Assembly: GCF_014218275.1 (NCBI RefSeq)
Contig: NZ_AP023213.1
Location: forward strand, 2,086,001 to 2,150,000
Direction of reading: 5' to 3'
Source: Citrifermentans bremense
GTDB taxonomy: Bacteria; Desulfobacterota; Desulfuromonadia; Geobacterales; Geobacteraceae
Length of the DNA stretch: 64,000 nt
In this document: positions 26,800 through 34,566 of the stretch, piece after piece
Numbering within the stretch: position 1 is the stretch's first letter
How the letters are laid out: each line of letters starts with the position of its first letter
Program-made: the position numbers and the translations under genes
Notes under the pieces: generated by a model
Seen by the model: the letters and a program-made list of their open reading frames with translations, nothing else
What the model was told of the DNA's origin: nothing
Database searches by the model: none

Positions 26800-27992
26800 C
26801 GGGTGAAACGGCAGCGGCCGGTAAGGCTGCCGCATATGAAGAGATCGCTACCCTGCGCGAGAGAAACGCGCTTGCCCTGAAGGAGGCGAAGGAATCCGGC
26901 GTCAAGGTGGTGGGGACCTACTGCCTCTACTCGCCTACCGAGCTCATCGTCGCCGCAGGGGCTGTTCCCGTCTCGTTGTGCGGCACCAGCCAGAACCCTA
27001 TCGCCGCTGCGGAAAAGGTTCTGCCGCGCTCGCTTTGTCCGTTGATCAAATCCAGCTACGGCTTCGCCCTCACCGATACCTGCCCGTTCTTCCACTTCTC
27101 GGACCTGCTGCTGGCGGAGACTACCTGCGACGGGAAGAAGAAGATGTACGAGCTTCTCGGAGAGTTGAAGCCGCTGCACCTGATGCAGCTGCCGCAGATC
27201 CAGGACGAGGCGGCGCTGGATTACTGGATGGTCGAGCTGAAGCGGCTGGTAGCCCGCCTGCAAGAGGAGTTCGGCGTCGAGATAACCGCCGAGGGCCTAA
27301 CTTCAGCCATTAACCTGGTGAACGAGGAGCGCCGCTCGCTAAAGGCGCTGCAGGACGTCTGCAAGCTAAGGCCGGCCCCCATCAGCGGAAGTGACCTCCT
27401 TGCCGTCCTGCACAATCGCGGTTTCTGCATCGACAAGCGGCAGGCGATCGAACTGCTGGACCGCCTGACTGCAGAGCTGGTGGAAAGGGCAGAGAGCGGT
27501 GTTTCCCCTTTCCACGAAAGGACGCCCAGGGTCCTTCTGACCGGGGTCCCGGTGGGGCTTGGTTCGGACAAGGTGGTGCGGCTGGTCGAAGAATCCGGCG
27601 GCTGCGTGGTCTGCTTCGAGAGCTGCGGCGGGTACAAGAAGGTGGACCCGGTCGAGGTGACGGGAGACCCCTTGCGCGCCATTGCCGAGAAATACCTGAG
27701 GATCCCCTGCTCGTGCATGTCGCCCAACCAGGGGCGGCTGCAACTTCTGGATACTCTGGTGCGCGAGTTCCAGGTGGACGGCGTAATCGATCTCACCTGG
27801 CAGGGGTGCCACACCTACAACGTCGAGTCGTACCAGGTGAAAACGCACCTGCAACGCGAGGACCAGATCCCTTTCCTGCAGATTGAGACCGATTACTCAG
27901 AGTCCGACACCGAGCAGCTAAAGGTAAGAATAGAGGCGTTCCTGGAGATGATTGGGAGGCGCCGCAAGATGCCGGAAAATGCATTGCCGTAA
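26793..27992 (+). CDS. Double-cubane-cluster reductase (HgdB/BcrC-like, YjiM-like)
   Basis: This 399-residue protein belongs to the 2-hydroxyacyl-CoA dehydratase D-component fold. The subgroup pairs with a YjiL-like activase and, in a characterised relative, holds an [Fe8S9] double-cubane cluster that reduces small molecules such as acetylene. Conserved cysteines are seen in GTYCLYSPTELIVAAG, PVSLCGTSQNP, RSLCPLIKSSYGF, TDTCPFFHF, VCFESCGGYK and CSCMSP. The physiological substrate is unknown. It overlaps the activase gene by 7 bases and is followed after 24 bases by a double rhodanese gene, which hints at a sulfur or selenium context (inference). Confidence 0.9.
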   Translation: MLAGETAAAGKAAAYEEIATLRERNALALKEAKESGVKVVGTYCLYSPTELIVAAGAVPVSLCGTSQNPIAAAEKVLPRSLCPLIKSSYGFALTDTCPFFHFSDLLLAETTCDGKKKMYELLGELKPLHLMQLPQIQDEAALDYWMVELKRLVARLQEEFGVEITAEGLTSAINLVNEERRSLKALQDVCKLRPAPISGSDLLAVLHNRGFCIDKRQAIELLDRLTAELVERAESGVSPFHERTPRVLLTGVPVGLGSDKVVRLVEESGGCVVCFESCGGYKKVDPVEVTGDPLRAIAEKYLRIPCSCMSPNQGRLQLLDTLVREFQVDGVIDLTWQGCHTYNVESYQVKTHLQREDQIPFLQIETDYSESDTEQLKVRIEAFLEMIGRRRKMPENALP

Positions 27993-28016
27993 ATCCAAAA
28001 CTCAATCGGAGGTCAC

Positions 28017-28784
28017 ATGAAGAGCTTTTGTCGTTTCCTGAAGGCTAATGCTTTCGCCGTCCTCGCCATCGCCCTGGTGCTCGCTGCAGCTCTGCCGGCA
28101 CTCGCATCAGAGCCGCAATTCCAGATCATATCGACAGAAGCGCTCAAGGACATGATCGACGAGAAGGTGAAGTTCACGCTTGTCGATGCACGGACAGCGG
28201 ACGAGTACGACGAAGCTCACATTGGGGGCGCCATCCACATCACCGACAAGGATTTCGCCAAATCGGCGGCGCTGCTTCCCGCTGACAAAGGCGCGAAACT
28301 GGTCTTTTACTGCAACGGCGTCAAGTGCGGCAAGAGCAAGAAGGTCGCCGCCAAGGCCAAGGAGGCCGGTTACACCAACATCTTCGTCTACAACGACGGT
28401 TTCCCCGTGTGGGAGGAAAAGGGGATGCCCATCGCAGCCGGCCCCAAGTACTCTAAGAAGGTGGAGACGACCAAACTGTCCGCGCGGGAACTGGCAAAGG
28501 CCCTGCAGGAGAAAAAGGACGCCTATGTCGTGGTCGACGTCCGTGACGAGTTCGAATTCGCCGAAGGGCACATAGCCGGGGCCATCAACATACCCGCGGA
28601 GACCTTCGCCACCAAATCGGGCGTCCTTCCCAAGGAGAAGGCGATCGTCGTCTACTGCAACAGCGGCGGCAGGAGCTACACCGCCTACCGGAAACTGATG
28701 AAGCTTGCCTACCCGACCATCTACCAGAGCACCCTGGCCGACTGGAAAGAGGCTGGCTTACCGGTAGTCAAATCGCAGTTGTAA
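28017..28784 (+). CDS. Exported tandem rhodanese-domain protein
   Basis: The 255-residue product has an N-terminal signal peptide (hydrophobic residues 12-30, ending ALPALASEP) and two rhodanese domains, at about 40-145 and 155-255. The active-site cysteines are both present, in FYCNGVKCGKS and VYCNSGGRSYTAYRKL. Rhodaneses carry persulfide sulfur; tandem forms may act as thiosulfate or polysulfide sulfurtransferases. An export signal places it in the periplasm. It follows the double-cubane reductase by 24 bases with a CGGAGG ribosome site, so it may be co-transcribed. The last codons are duplicated just after the stop (28763-28808). Confidence 0.88.
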   Translation: MKSFCRFLKANAFAVLAIALVLAAALPALASEPQFQIISTEALKDMIDEKVKFTLVDARTADEYDEAHIGGAIHITDKDFAKSAALLPADKGAKLVFYCNGVKCGKSKKVAAKAKEAGYTNIFVYNDGFPVWEEKGMPIAAGPKYSKKVETTKLSARELAKALQEKKDAYVVVDVRDEFEFAEGHIAGAINIPAETFATKSGVLPKEKAIVVYCNSGGRSYTAYRKLMKLAYPTIYQSTLADWKEAGLPVVKSQL

Positions 28785-28808
28785 AGGTAGTCAAAGCGCA
28801 TTTGTAAA
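28763..28808 (+). repeat. 23-bp imperfect tandem duplication at a gene end
   Basis: GGTAGTCAAATCGCAGTTGT plus AAA (28763-28785) is repeated directly as 28786-28808 with two substitutions. The first copy carries the last six codons and stop of the rhodanese gene. The second copy still reads VVKAHL-stop out of any gene, so it is a duplicated remnant. Confidence 0.7.
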
Positions 28809-28830
28809 ACTCTGTAAGACAAAACAACCG

Positions 28831-28874
28831 GCCACGGAGAAGATCTGAGATAGTTCTCAGGTTTCCTCCGTGGC
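28831..28874 (+). terminator. Hairpin between rhodanese and transglutaminase-like genes
   Basis: GCCACGGAG at 28831-28839 pairs with CTCCGTGGC at 28866-28874, and a nested CTGAGA/TCTCAG stem lies inside (28845-28860). The downstream bases include TGACGTTTAAA rather than a strong T-run. It may end the activase-reductase-rhodanese transcript. Confidence 0.55.
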
Positions 28875-28911
28875 TGACGTTTAAACCAGCTGTCGAATCA
28901 AAGGAGATGAA

Positions 28912-29922
28912 ATGAAAAGGTTGTTGCTGTCCGTAGTTGCCCTCTCACTTAGCATCACACCGGCTGCCTGGGCCAAAAGCCGCAGCGGCGTCGTCACGGT
29001 GGAGGTGGACCTTTCCAAACAGCAGGCGGGGAAGGAAACGAAGCTCTGGATACCGTACGCGGTCTCCGGAAAGCACCAGTCTGTCACCGACGTCAAGGTG
29101 ACCGGCGATTTCGCCGCTTCGGCGGTCTACACCGACAAGGCCAACGGCACCCCGATCCTCTTCGCCCAGTGGGGCAAGGACGCGGCGAGCCGGAAGCTGA
29201 CCTACTCCTTTGCCGTTGAGCGCGAGGAGGTGCAGGTGCGCGACCTTTCCGCCAAGGAGACCCCCTGGAGCAGGGAGGAATTCGCCCCCTACCTGCAGCC
29301 GACCTCCCTTGGGCCGGTCGACGGCGAGGTGAAGAAACTAGCCGACTCCATCACCAAGGGAAAGCGCACCGTCTTGGAGAAGGCGAAGGCGATCTACGAC
29401 TGGACCTGCGAGAACATGTACCGCGACCCCGCTACCGTAGGCTGCGGCAAGGGGAACGTTTGCGAACTCCTTAAAAAACCCGGCGGCAAGTGCACGGACA
29501 TCTCTTCGGTCTACGTGGCGCTGGCGCGCGCTGCCGGCGTCCCTGCCCGCGAGATCTTCGGGGTGAGACTCGGCAAGAAAGCGACTGAGGACATAACCAC
29601 CTGGCAGCACTGCTGGGTGGAATTCTACCTCCCCGGTACCGGCTGGGTGCCGGTTGACCCGGCCGACGTGAGAAAGGCGATGCTGGTCGAGAAGCTGGAG
29701 CTGAAGGATGCCAAGACCCGCGAGTACCGGGAGTACTTCTGGGGCGGGATCGACCCGTACCGCTTCCAGGTCGCAACCGGCCGCGACGTCGTCCTGAACC
29801 CGCCGCAGGCAGGCGCTCCGCTCAATACCTTCGGCTACCCCTATGCCGAGGTGGGGGGTACAGCCCTCGACTTCTACGATCCCAAGAGCTTCAGCTACAG
29901 GATCACCTACAAGGAGCAGTAG
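28912..29922 (+). CDS. Exported transglutaminase-like protein
   Basis: The 336-residue product has a signal peptide (MKRLLLSVVALSLSITPAAW then A-K-S) and a transglutaminase-like core. The catalytic triad is visible as Cys in KKPGGKCTDISSVYVALARA, His in TTWQHCWVEFY and Asp in GWVPVDPADVRK. Bacterial members mostly act as peptidases or have lost activity, but here all three residues are intact. An N-terminal beta-rich segment precedes the core. The start has AAAGGAGATGAA upstream. It follows a hairpin, so it probably has its own transcript. Its target in the periplasm is unknown. Confidence 0.87.
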   Translation: MKRLLLSVVALSLSITPAAWAKSRSGVVTVEVDLSKQQAGKETKLWIPYAVSGKHQSVTDVKVTGDFAASAVYTDKANGTPILFAQWGKDAASRKLTYSFAVEREEVQVRDLSAKETPWSREEFAPYLQPTSLGPVDGEVKKLADSITKGKRTVLEKAKAIYDWTCENMYRDPATVGCGKGNVCELLKKPGGKCTDISSVYVALARAAGVPAREIFGVRLGKKATEDITTWQHCWVEFYLPGTGWVPVDPADVRKAMLVEKLELKDAKTREYREYFWGGIDPYRFQVATGRDVVLNPPQAGAPLNTFGYPYAEVGGTALDFYDPKSFSYRITYKEQ

Positions 29923-29929
29923 CAGGATC

Positions 29930-30026
29930 AAAGGCATCGCACGCGGATTTAACGGATGACGCGGATAAAGGCGGATTGATCCGTAGTTATCCGTTTTATC
30001 CGCGTAATCCGCGTGCGATGCCTTTT
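29930..30026. repeat. Nested palindrome, ATCCGCG-type dispersed repeat
   Basis: AAAGGCATCGCACGCGGATT (from 29930) is complementary to AATCCGCGTGCGATGCCTTT (30006-30025). Inside, AACGGATGACGCGGATAAA pairs imperfectly with TTATCCGTTTTATCCGCGT. The whole 97-base element can fold into one long hairpin. Its right arm is also found at 7696-7736. It follows the transglutaminase-like gene. Confidence 0.75.
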
Positions 30027-30096
30027 GCTTGTTTGCCGGCCGCGTTTGTTGTATCTTTGGGCTGTTTGCGTCCATTAACGTAGTCGGAGAGCGTCT

Positions 30097-31026
30097 TTGC
30101 AAGTCAAAACCGTCGTCGCTTTGTCCCTTCTAGCCTTAACCTTCGCATCCCCATCTTCTTATGCTCAAGATGCTGCTCCCGCTGCGGTAGCACCTGTCGT
30201 CGCTGGACCTGAGGCTGCCGTCCCGCCGGAGCAGGTCATCGCATCGCTCACCAAAGAGAACGCGCTCTTGCAGGAAAGGCTGAAGACCCTGGAAAGCTGC
30301 AGCATCACCTCGACCGAACTGGCTGCGAGAAACGGCAAGCGGCTCAAGGATATTGCCGGAGACGTACGCGCCCAGCGGCAGGGACTGGCCGATTTCGAGG
30401 TGTACGTAAAGTGGATGTCGGGGCACGTGGCCGGCTACTCCAAGTACCTGGCAGCCGGTTCGGTCGCCGCGCGCTTTGCCAAGGTGCTCCCCATCCCCTA
30501 CGCGGGACAGGCCTCGATGTTCACCAAGTTCGTTTCCGATGCCGCCGTTTCTCTTGGCGCCTCTTCGGTTTCACTCAACAAGTACCTCGCCACTTCGCAG
30601 CAGTTCGTCGCTCGGGTCGACACCCTCGACCCCGCGCGCCCCAACCACGCCCAGGAAGTCTCCGACCTGGTCCGCTTCGCCGACCAGGACCTTTTGAAGG
30701 GGATGCTGGAGGTCCAGGACCGCCTGGTGACCACCTCGCAGCTGACCACCTCGTCCCTTTCCTTTCTGGAGAGCCTCAACCACTACGTCGGCTCCACCGA
30801 CGAATACTGGGCCAAGACCAAGGCGCTGCTGAAATCCGACGACAAGGCTGAGAAGAGTTTCCTCTCGGAGAGCACCACCGCGCTGCGGAACAAGGCGCAG
30901 GCTTTCAACGCGAAGTTCATCCTTTTTGACGCGACCGTGAAGAAGGCCGCGCCGCAGATAAAATCGCTGGTTGCCTATGACGACCTGGTCCGTTCACTGG
31001 ATCCGAGGTTCGCCAAATTGAGGTGA
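30097..31026 (+). CDS. Exported coiled-coil hypothetical protein
   Basis: I do not recognise a family. The 309-residue product begins at TTG 30097, with GGAGA six bases upstream, and has a signal peptide (VVALSLLALTFASPSSYAQ). An alanine/proline-rich stretch and a coiled-coil-like helix (IASLTKENALLQERLKTLE) follow. The rest is helical, with no membrane segment after the signal and one visible cysteine (LESCS). It lies 15 bases before a DUF815 ATPase gene, so the two may be co-transcribed. It is probably a periplasmic or surface protein of unknown role. Confidence 0.65.
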   Translation: MQVKTVVALSLLALTFASPSSYAQDAAPAAVAPVVAGPEAAVPPEQVIASLTKENALLQERLKTLESCSITSTELAARNGKRLKDIAGDVRAQRQGLADFEVYVKWMSGHVAGYSKYLAAGSVAARFAKVLPIPYAGQASMFTKFVSDAAVSLGASSVSLNKYLATSQQFVARVDTLDPARPNHAQEVSDLVRFADQDLLKGMLEVQDRLVTTSQLTTSSLSFLESLNHYVGSTDEYWAKTKALLKSDDKAEKSFLSESTTALRNKAQAFNAKFILFDATVKKAAPQIKSLVAYDDLVRSLDPRFAKLR

Positions 31027-31041
31027 CGATAGGGAGGGCGC

Positions 31042-31941
31042 ATGGAACTCGATGCAGAACTTGTCGGTCAGTTGAAGAGGGTGCTGGCGGCTGCGGAATG
31101 CCTGCTGCCGAAGCCGTTTCCAAGCATCGACTGGAGCGTTTGCCATGCGGCGAACTGGAAGCGGCACTCTTTTGCGGGGTTTCTTGAACAGATCGACAGC
31201 ATCGAGGGGATAACCCTCGAAGACCTTCTGGGGATCGACAAGCAAAAGCAGGTGATCGAGGAGAACACGCTGCAGTTCCTGGCAGGTCTTCCCGCCAACA
31301 ACGCGCTCTTGTGGGGGACCAGGGGGACGGGGAAGTCGTCGCTGGTACGGGCCCTGTTGACGCGTTACGCGCCGCAGGGGCTGCGGGTGATCCAGGTGGA
31401 CAAGGACGACCTGGTGCACCTTCCCGACATCGTGGACCGCCTGAAGGGCGAGCCGTACCGCTTCATCATCTTCTCCGACGACGTCTCCTTCGAGATAGGC
31501 GAGTCGAGCTACAAGATGCTGAAAAGCGCTCTCGACGGCTCCGTCTACGCCCCGCCCAAAAACGTGCTGATCTACGTCACCTCCAACCGCCGCCACCTGA
31601 TACCTGAGTACGAGAGCGACAACAAGGGCGCCATGATGGTGGAAGGGGAGATACATCACGGCGAGGCTGTGGAGGAGAAGATCTCCCTCTCCGGCAGGTT
31701 CGGCATCTGGGTCGCCTTTCATCCCTTCAGCCAGGACCAGTACCTGGAGGTGGTACGGCAGTGGGTGGAGCGGTTGGCCGAGGAGCAGGCTGCCGTCGTG
31801 CCGTGGGACGAGGCCTGCCGTGAGGCGGCGATCCTGTGGTCGCAGAAGAAAGGGGACCGAAGCGGCCGCATAGCCAGCCAGTTCGCCAGCAACTGGGTAG
31901 GGCAGTACCTGCTTTCCCAGAAAACCAAAGCGAAAGCCTGA
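31042..31941 (+). CDS. DUF815 family AAA-type ATPase
   Basis: This 299-residue cytoplasmic ATPase matches the DUF815 family. It has an N-terminal helical segment, IDSIEGITLEDLLGIDKQK, then Walker A in LLWGTRGTGKSSLVRALL, Walker B in RFIIFSDDVSFE, and a sensor-like IYVTSNRRHLIPE. A C-terminal segment (SGRIASQFASNWVGQYLL) closes it. The biological role of DUF815 proteins is not established. Its start has AGGGAGG five bases upstream and follows the coiled-coil gene closely. A long nested inverted repeat after the gene probably terminates transcription. Confidence 0.85.
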   Translation: MELDAELVGQLKRVLAAAECLLPKPFPSIDWSVCHAANWKRHSFAGFLEQIDSIEGITLEDLLGIDKQKQVIEENTLQFLAGLPANNALLWGTRGTGKSSLVRALLTRYAPQGLRVIQVDKDDLVHLPDIVDRLKGEPYRFIIFSDDVSFEIGESSYKMLKSALDGSVYAPPKNVLIYVTSNRRHLIPEYESDNKGAMMVEGEIHHGEAVEEKISLSGRFGIWVAFHPFSQDQYLEVVRQWVERLAEEQAAVVPWDEACREAAILWSQKKGDRSGRIASQFASNWVGQYLLSQKTKAKA

Positions 31942-31947
31942 ACCTGA

Positions 31948-32106
31948 AAAGGCGGAACGCAGAGGTCCCGGAGCAAAATCAGAGGCACTCACCACAGAGA
32001 CACACAGAGGAACCACAGAGGAAAAACAAAAGCCTGAAGCCTTTGGGTTTTAACCAAAAGCTTCAGGCTTTTCCTGTTTCTGTATTCCTCTGTGTCCTCT
32101 GTGGTG
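31948..32106. repeat. Nested inverted-repeat element with internal terminator
   Basis: The outer arms CACCACAGAGACACACAGAG (31990) and CCTCTGTGTCCTCTGTGGTG (32087-32106) enclose a 19-bp inner stem, AAAAGCCTGAAGCCTTTGG (32028-32046) with its complement at 32054-32072. The inner hairpin is flanked by A and T runs, so it can terminate transcription in both directions between the converging DUF815 and fadL genes. A side piece at 31948-31967 recurs in inverted form at 48730-48749 (19 of 20 bases), so the element is dispersed. Confidence 0.75.
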
Positions 32107-32113
32107 AAAGCCT

Positions 32114-33376
32114 TTAGAACTTGTATCCGACCGACAGTGCCACCAGGTGCGCGTCGGTCTTGTACTTGCCGTTTGCTTCGGCTGAGGCGGGGAAAGCGGC
32201 GGGTATGCCGTTGTCCTTGTGCCTGTTCTCAAGCAACTGGTAGCCGTAGGAGAAGGCGACCGTCAGCGGGTTGAAGTTGAGGTCGGTGCCGGCACAGAAC
32301 ACGTGGGTCTTGGCGTCCGGGATCGACGGGTCGAAGGTGCTGTCGGGGACCGGGGTGTCGCCGTAGACGTAGCCGGCCAGAAGGGCGACGGTGTCGTTCA
32401 TCTGGTACCTCCCCCCCGCGTTGGCCCCCCAGGCGTCTTTCCAGTTCCTAGGTGTTGCGGCGATCTGGCCGTTGTCCATGTGGACCGCCAGCTCCTTGAA
32501 CTTGGACCACCCCTCCCAGCGAACTCCTGCTTCCAGTACGAGCTTGTCGATCCCCTTGAAGGCAGCGCCCGCGGTGAACTGCGGCGGCAGGGTGAGGTCC
32601 GTGTTTCCCCCGATGGTCATCGGGAGCGGCGCGCCCCCGGCGCTAAGCGCTGCATTGGTGAGTGTGGCGTTTCCCGACACGTCGATCTTCACTTCGCTGC
32701 GGTAGGAGGCGCCCAGCGAGAGGTGGTCGCAGACGTCATAGGCTACGCCGACGTTGAAGCCCACTCCCTTTCCGTCCCCCTTGAACTTCTGGTTCACGTC
32801 GAAGTTGGCAGGGAGGCCTAGCGCCTGGGAGGGAACCTTCTTCTCCAGGCTGGCGTCGAGCAGTATCACGTCGATCCCGGCTGCGACTGCCAGCTTCGGT
32901 GTCACCTGGAAGGAAGCTGCAGGGTTGATGTTGAAGGTCTTAAGCGTCGATTTGGTGGCGATATAGCGGCCGTCCCACTGCTCGCCCCACTCGGTCCCGA
33001 GACCGAAGGGGTTGAAGATGCCAAGGCCTACGCTCACCTGGTCGTTTACCTTGTGCGTCGCATAGAAGTGGCTCGGGAAGAAGGACGTGTCGCTGGAGGT
33101 TTCGTTGCCGGACGCTGCGGGCTCGTACGAGCGGGAGGAGAGGACGCCGGTGGTCCCGAGCTGGACCTGGGTCCCCGGGAGCTTGTTCATCAGCGCCGGG
33201 TTGTAGAAGATGGTGCTGGGGTCACTGCTGTGCGCCGTCACCGCGTTCCCCTGTCCCAGTGCAGAAGCGCCGTGCGTGAATACCGCGTAGCCGGAAGCCT
33301 GCGCGGTCGCCGCCGCGCCGCCAAAGGCGAGCATGGGTGCCAGCAACGCGACCAGCACTCCCTTCTTTTGTCTCAT
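32114..33376 (-). CDS. FadL/OmpP1-family outer-membrane transport protein
   Basis: This 420-residue outer-membrane beta-barrel matches the FadL/TodX family, which lets hydrophobic molecules such as fatty acids or aromatics enter. A signal peptide (residues 1-28, ending TAQA) is followed by SGYAVFTHGASALGQGNA and the family motif TIFYNPALMNKLPG. Amphipathic strands repeat along the protein, and it ends in a C-terminal strand with a final Phe (LVALSVGYKF), as expected for barrel insertion. AGGAGG precedes ATG 33376. It stands alone between a terminator and a divergent methyltransferase. The acyl-CoA synthetase far upstream could use imported acids, but no link is shown. Confidence 0.92.
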   Translation of the reverse strand: MRQKKGVLVALLAPMLAFGGAAATAQASGYAVFTHGASALGQGNAVTAHSSDPSTIFYNPALMNKLPGTQVQLGTTGVLSSRSYEPAASGNETSSDTSFFPSHFYATHKVNDQVSVGLGIFNPFGLGTEWGEQWDGRYIATKSTLKTFNINPAASFQVTPKLAVAAGIDVILLDASLEKKVPSQALGLPANFDVNQKFKGDGKGVGFNVGVAYDVCDHLSLGASYRSEVKIDVSGNATLTNAALSAGGAPLPMTIGGNTDLTLPPQFTAGAAFKGIDKLVLEAGVRWEGWSKFKELAVHMDNGQIAATPRNWKDAWGANAGGRYQMNDTVALLAGYVYGDTPVPDSTFDPSIPDAKTHVFCAGTDLNFNPLTVAFSYGYQLLENRHKDNGIPAAFPASAEANGKYKTDAHLVALSVGYKF

Positions 33377-33644
33377 ATCCCCTCCTTGGAATGTTCAGAA
33401 CTGTTACATCATTAAAAGGGCGCCCGAAGGGGTGTGGTCCCCTTCACCGCGGGCCGCCAAGCGCTCATTAAATATCACATTGTTAGCTCCCTGTAAAGCT
33501 TCCTTCGTGAAAATAGACACTTCGGCATGGTTGACGGCGGAGGCGACGAATTAGTAACATGGGCGTTGCCGTGGTTGCCTAATCTCGGCTTTTGTGCTAA
33601 AACTCAAGGCTCATTAAAACCGCGAAAACGGAGTAATTTCAAGT

Positions 33645-34448
33645 ATGCAGGCACAACGCTACCTTATGGAGCACGGCGACGAGTCTCTCAGGCTCGACAT
33701 CAAGACGGACAACGAAGTGACCGCACGGCAGGCAACCTGGGCCGGCATAGCCCCGGGCATGCGGGTGGCGGATATAGGGTGCGGTTCTGGCAAAACCACT
33801 TCGAAGCTGGGTGAACTGGTGCAGCCTGGGGGTACCGCTCTTGGCATCGATATAGCGGAGCAGAGGGTGGCTTTCGGGCGCGAGCACTACCAGAACGAGT
33901 ACGTGAACTTCCTGCACCGCGACGCCCGGCCGCCGATGACGGATCTGGGGGCGTTCGACTTCGTCTGGGTCCGTTTCCTGCTCGAGTACCACAGGGCGAA
34001 CAGCTACGACCTGGTGCAGAACATCTCTGATATCGTGGAACCGGGGGGGACGCTGGTCCTGATCGACCTTGACTACAACTGCCTGACGCATTTCGGCCAT
34101 TCCGACCGGATGGACAGGGCGCTGGCAGCCATCATGAAGAGCCTGGAGGGGAGGGCGAATTTCGACCCGTACGTGGGGAGGAAGCTTTACTCGTACCTGT
34201 ACGATATGGGCTACCAGGACATCAGCGTGGAGGTGGGGGCCCACCATCAGATCTTCGGAGCGTTGAAGCACGCCGACGACTTCAACTGGACCAAGAAGGT
34301 GGAGGTCGGGGCGAGGTTTTCCGGCTACGACTTCGCCGAGTATGAAAACGGGTTCGAGGAGTTTCTTGACGAGTTCAGGACTTTCTTCGCACATCCGCGC
34401 AGGTTCACCTACACCCCGATCATCGCGGTCCGGGGGCGCAAGCCCTAG
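33645..34448 (+). CDS. Class I SAM-dependent methyltransferase
   Basis: This 267-residue protein has the Rossmann SAM-binding fold. Motif I is MRVADIGCGSGKTTSKLGEL, the acidic loop is ALGIDIAEQRVAFG, and the later motifs include FDFVWVRFLLEYH and GGTLVLIDLDYNC. The substrate cannot be read. The N-terminus (ESLRLDIKTDNEVTARQATW) resembles UbiE-like methyltransferases acting on small molecules. It starts at ATG 33645 with a CGGAG run nine bases earlier, and ends before a long GC-rich hairpin at 34503-34551. No partner gene is adjacent on the same strand. Confidence 0.85.
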   Translation: MQAQRYLMEHGDESLRLDIKTDNEVTARQATWAGIAPGMRVADIGCGSGKTTSKLGELVQPGGTALGIDIAEQRVAFGREHYQNEYVNFLHRDARPPMTDLGAFDFVWVRFLLEYHRANSYDLVQNISDIVEPGGTLVLIDLDYNCLTHFGHSDRMDRALAAIMKSLEGRANFDPYVGRKLYSYLYDMGYQDISVEVGAHHQIFGALKHADDFNWTKKVEVGARFSGYDFAEYENGFEEFLDEFRTFFAHPRRFTYTPIIAVRGRKP

Positions 34449-34502
34449 GCGGAAAAGCCGCATTAACAAAAGCTTTGCGGCACCGATGGCTGTTGCAATG
34501 AA

Positions 34503-34551
34503 AAATCCCCGCTGTCCCCGGCCCATGGAAATGGGGGGGCAGGGGGGATTT
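34503..34551. terminator. Strong hairpin between convergent genes
   Basis: AAATCCCCGCTGTCCCC on the left pairs with GGGGGGCAGGGGGGATTT on the right around a short loop containing CCATGG. With flanking A and T tracts on both sides, it should terminate both the methyltransferase and the converging HD-GYP gene. Confidence 0.7.
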
Positions 34552-34566
34552 CTCTTTTGGGTCTTC

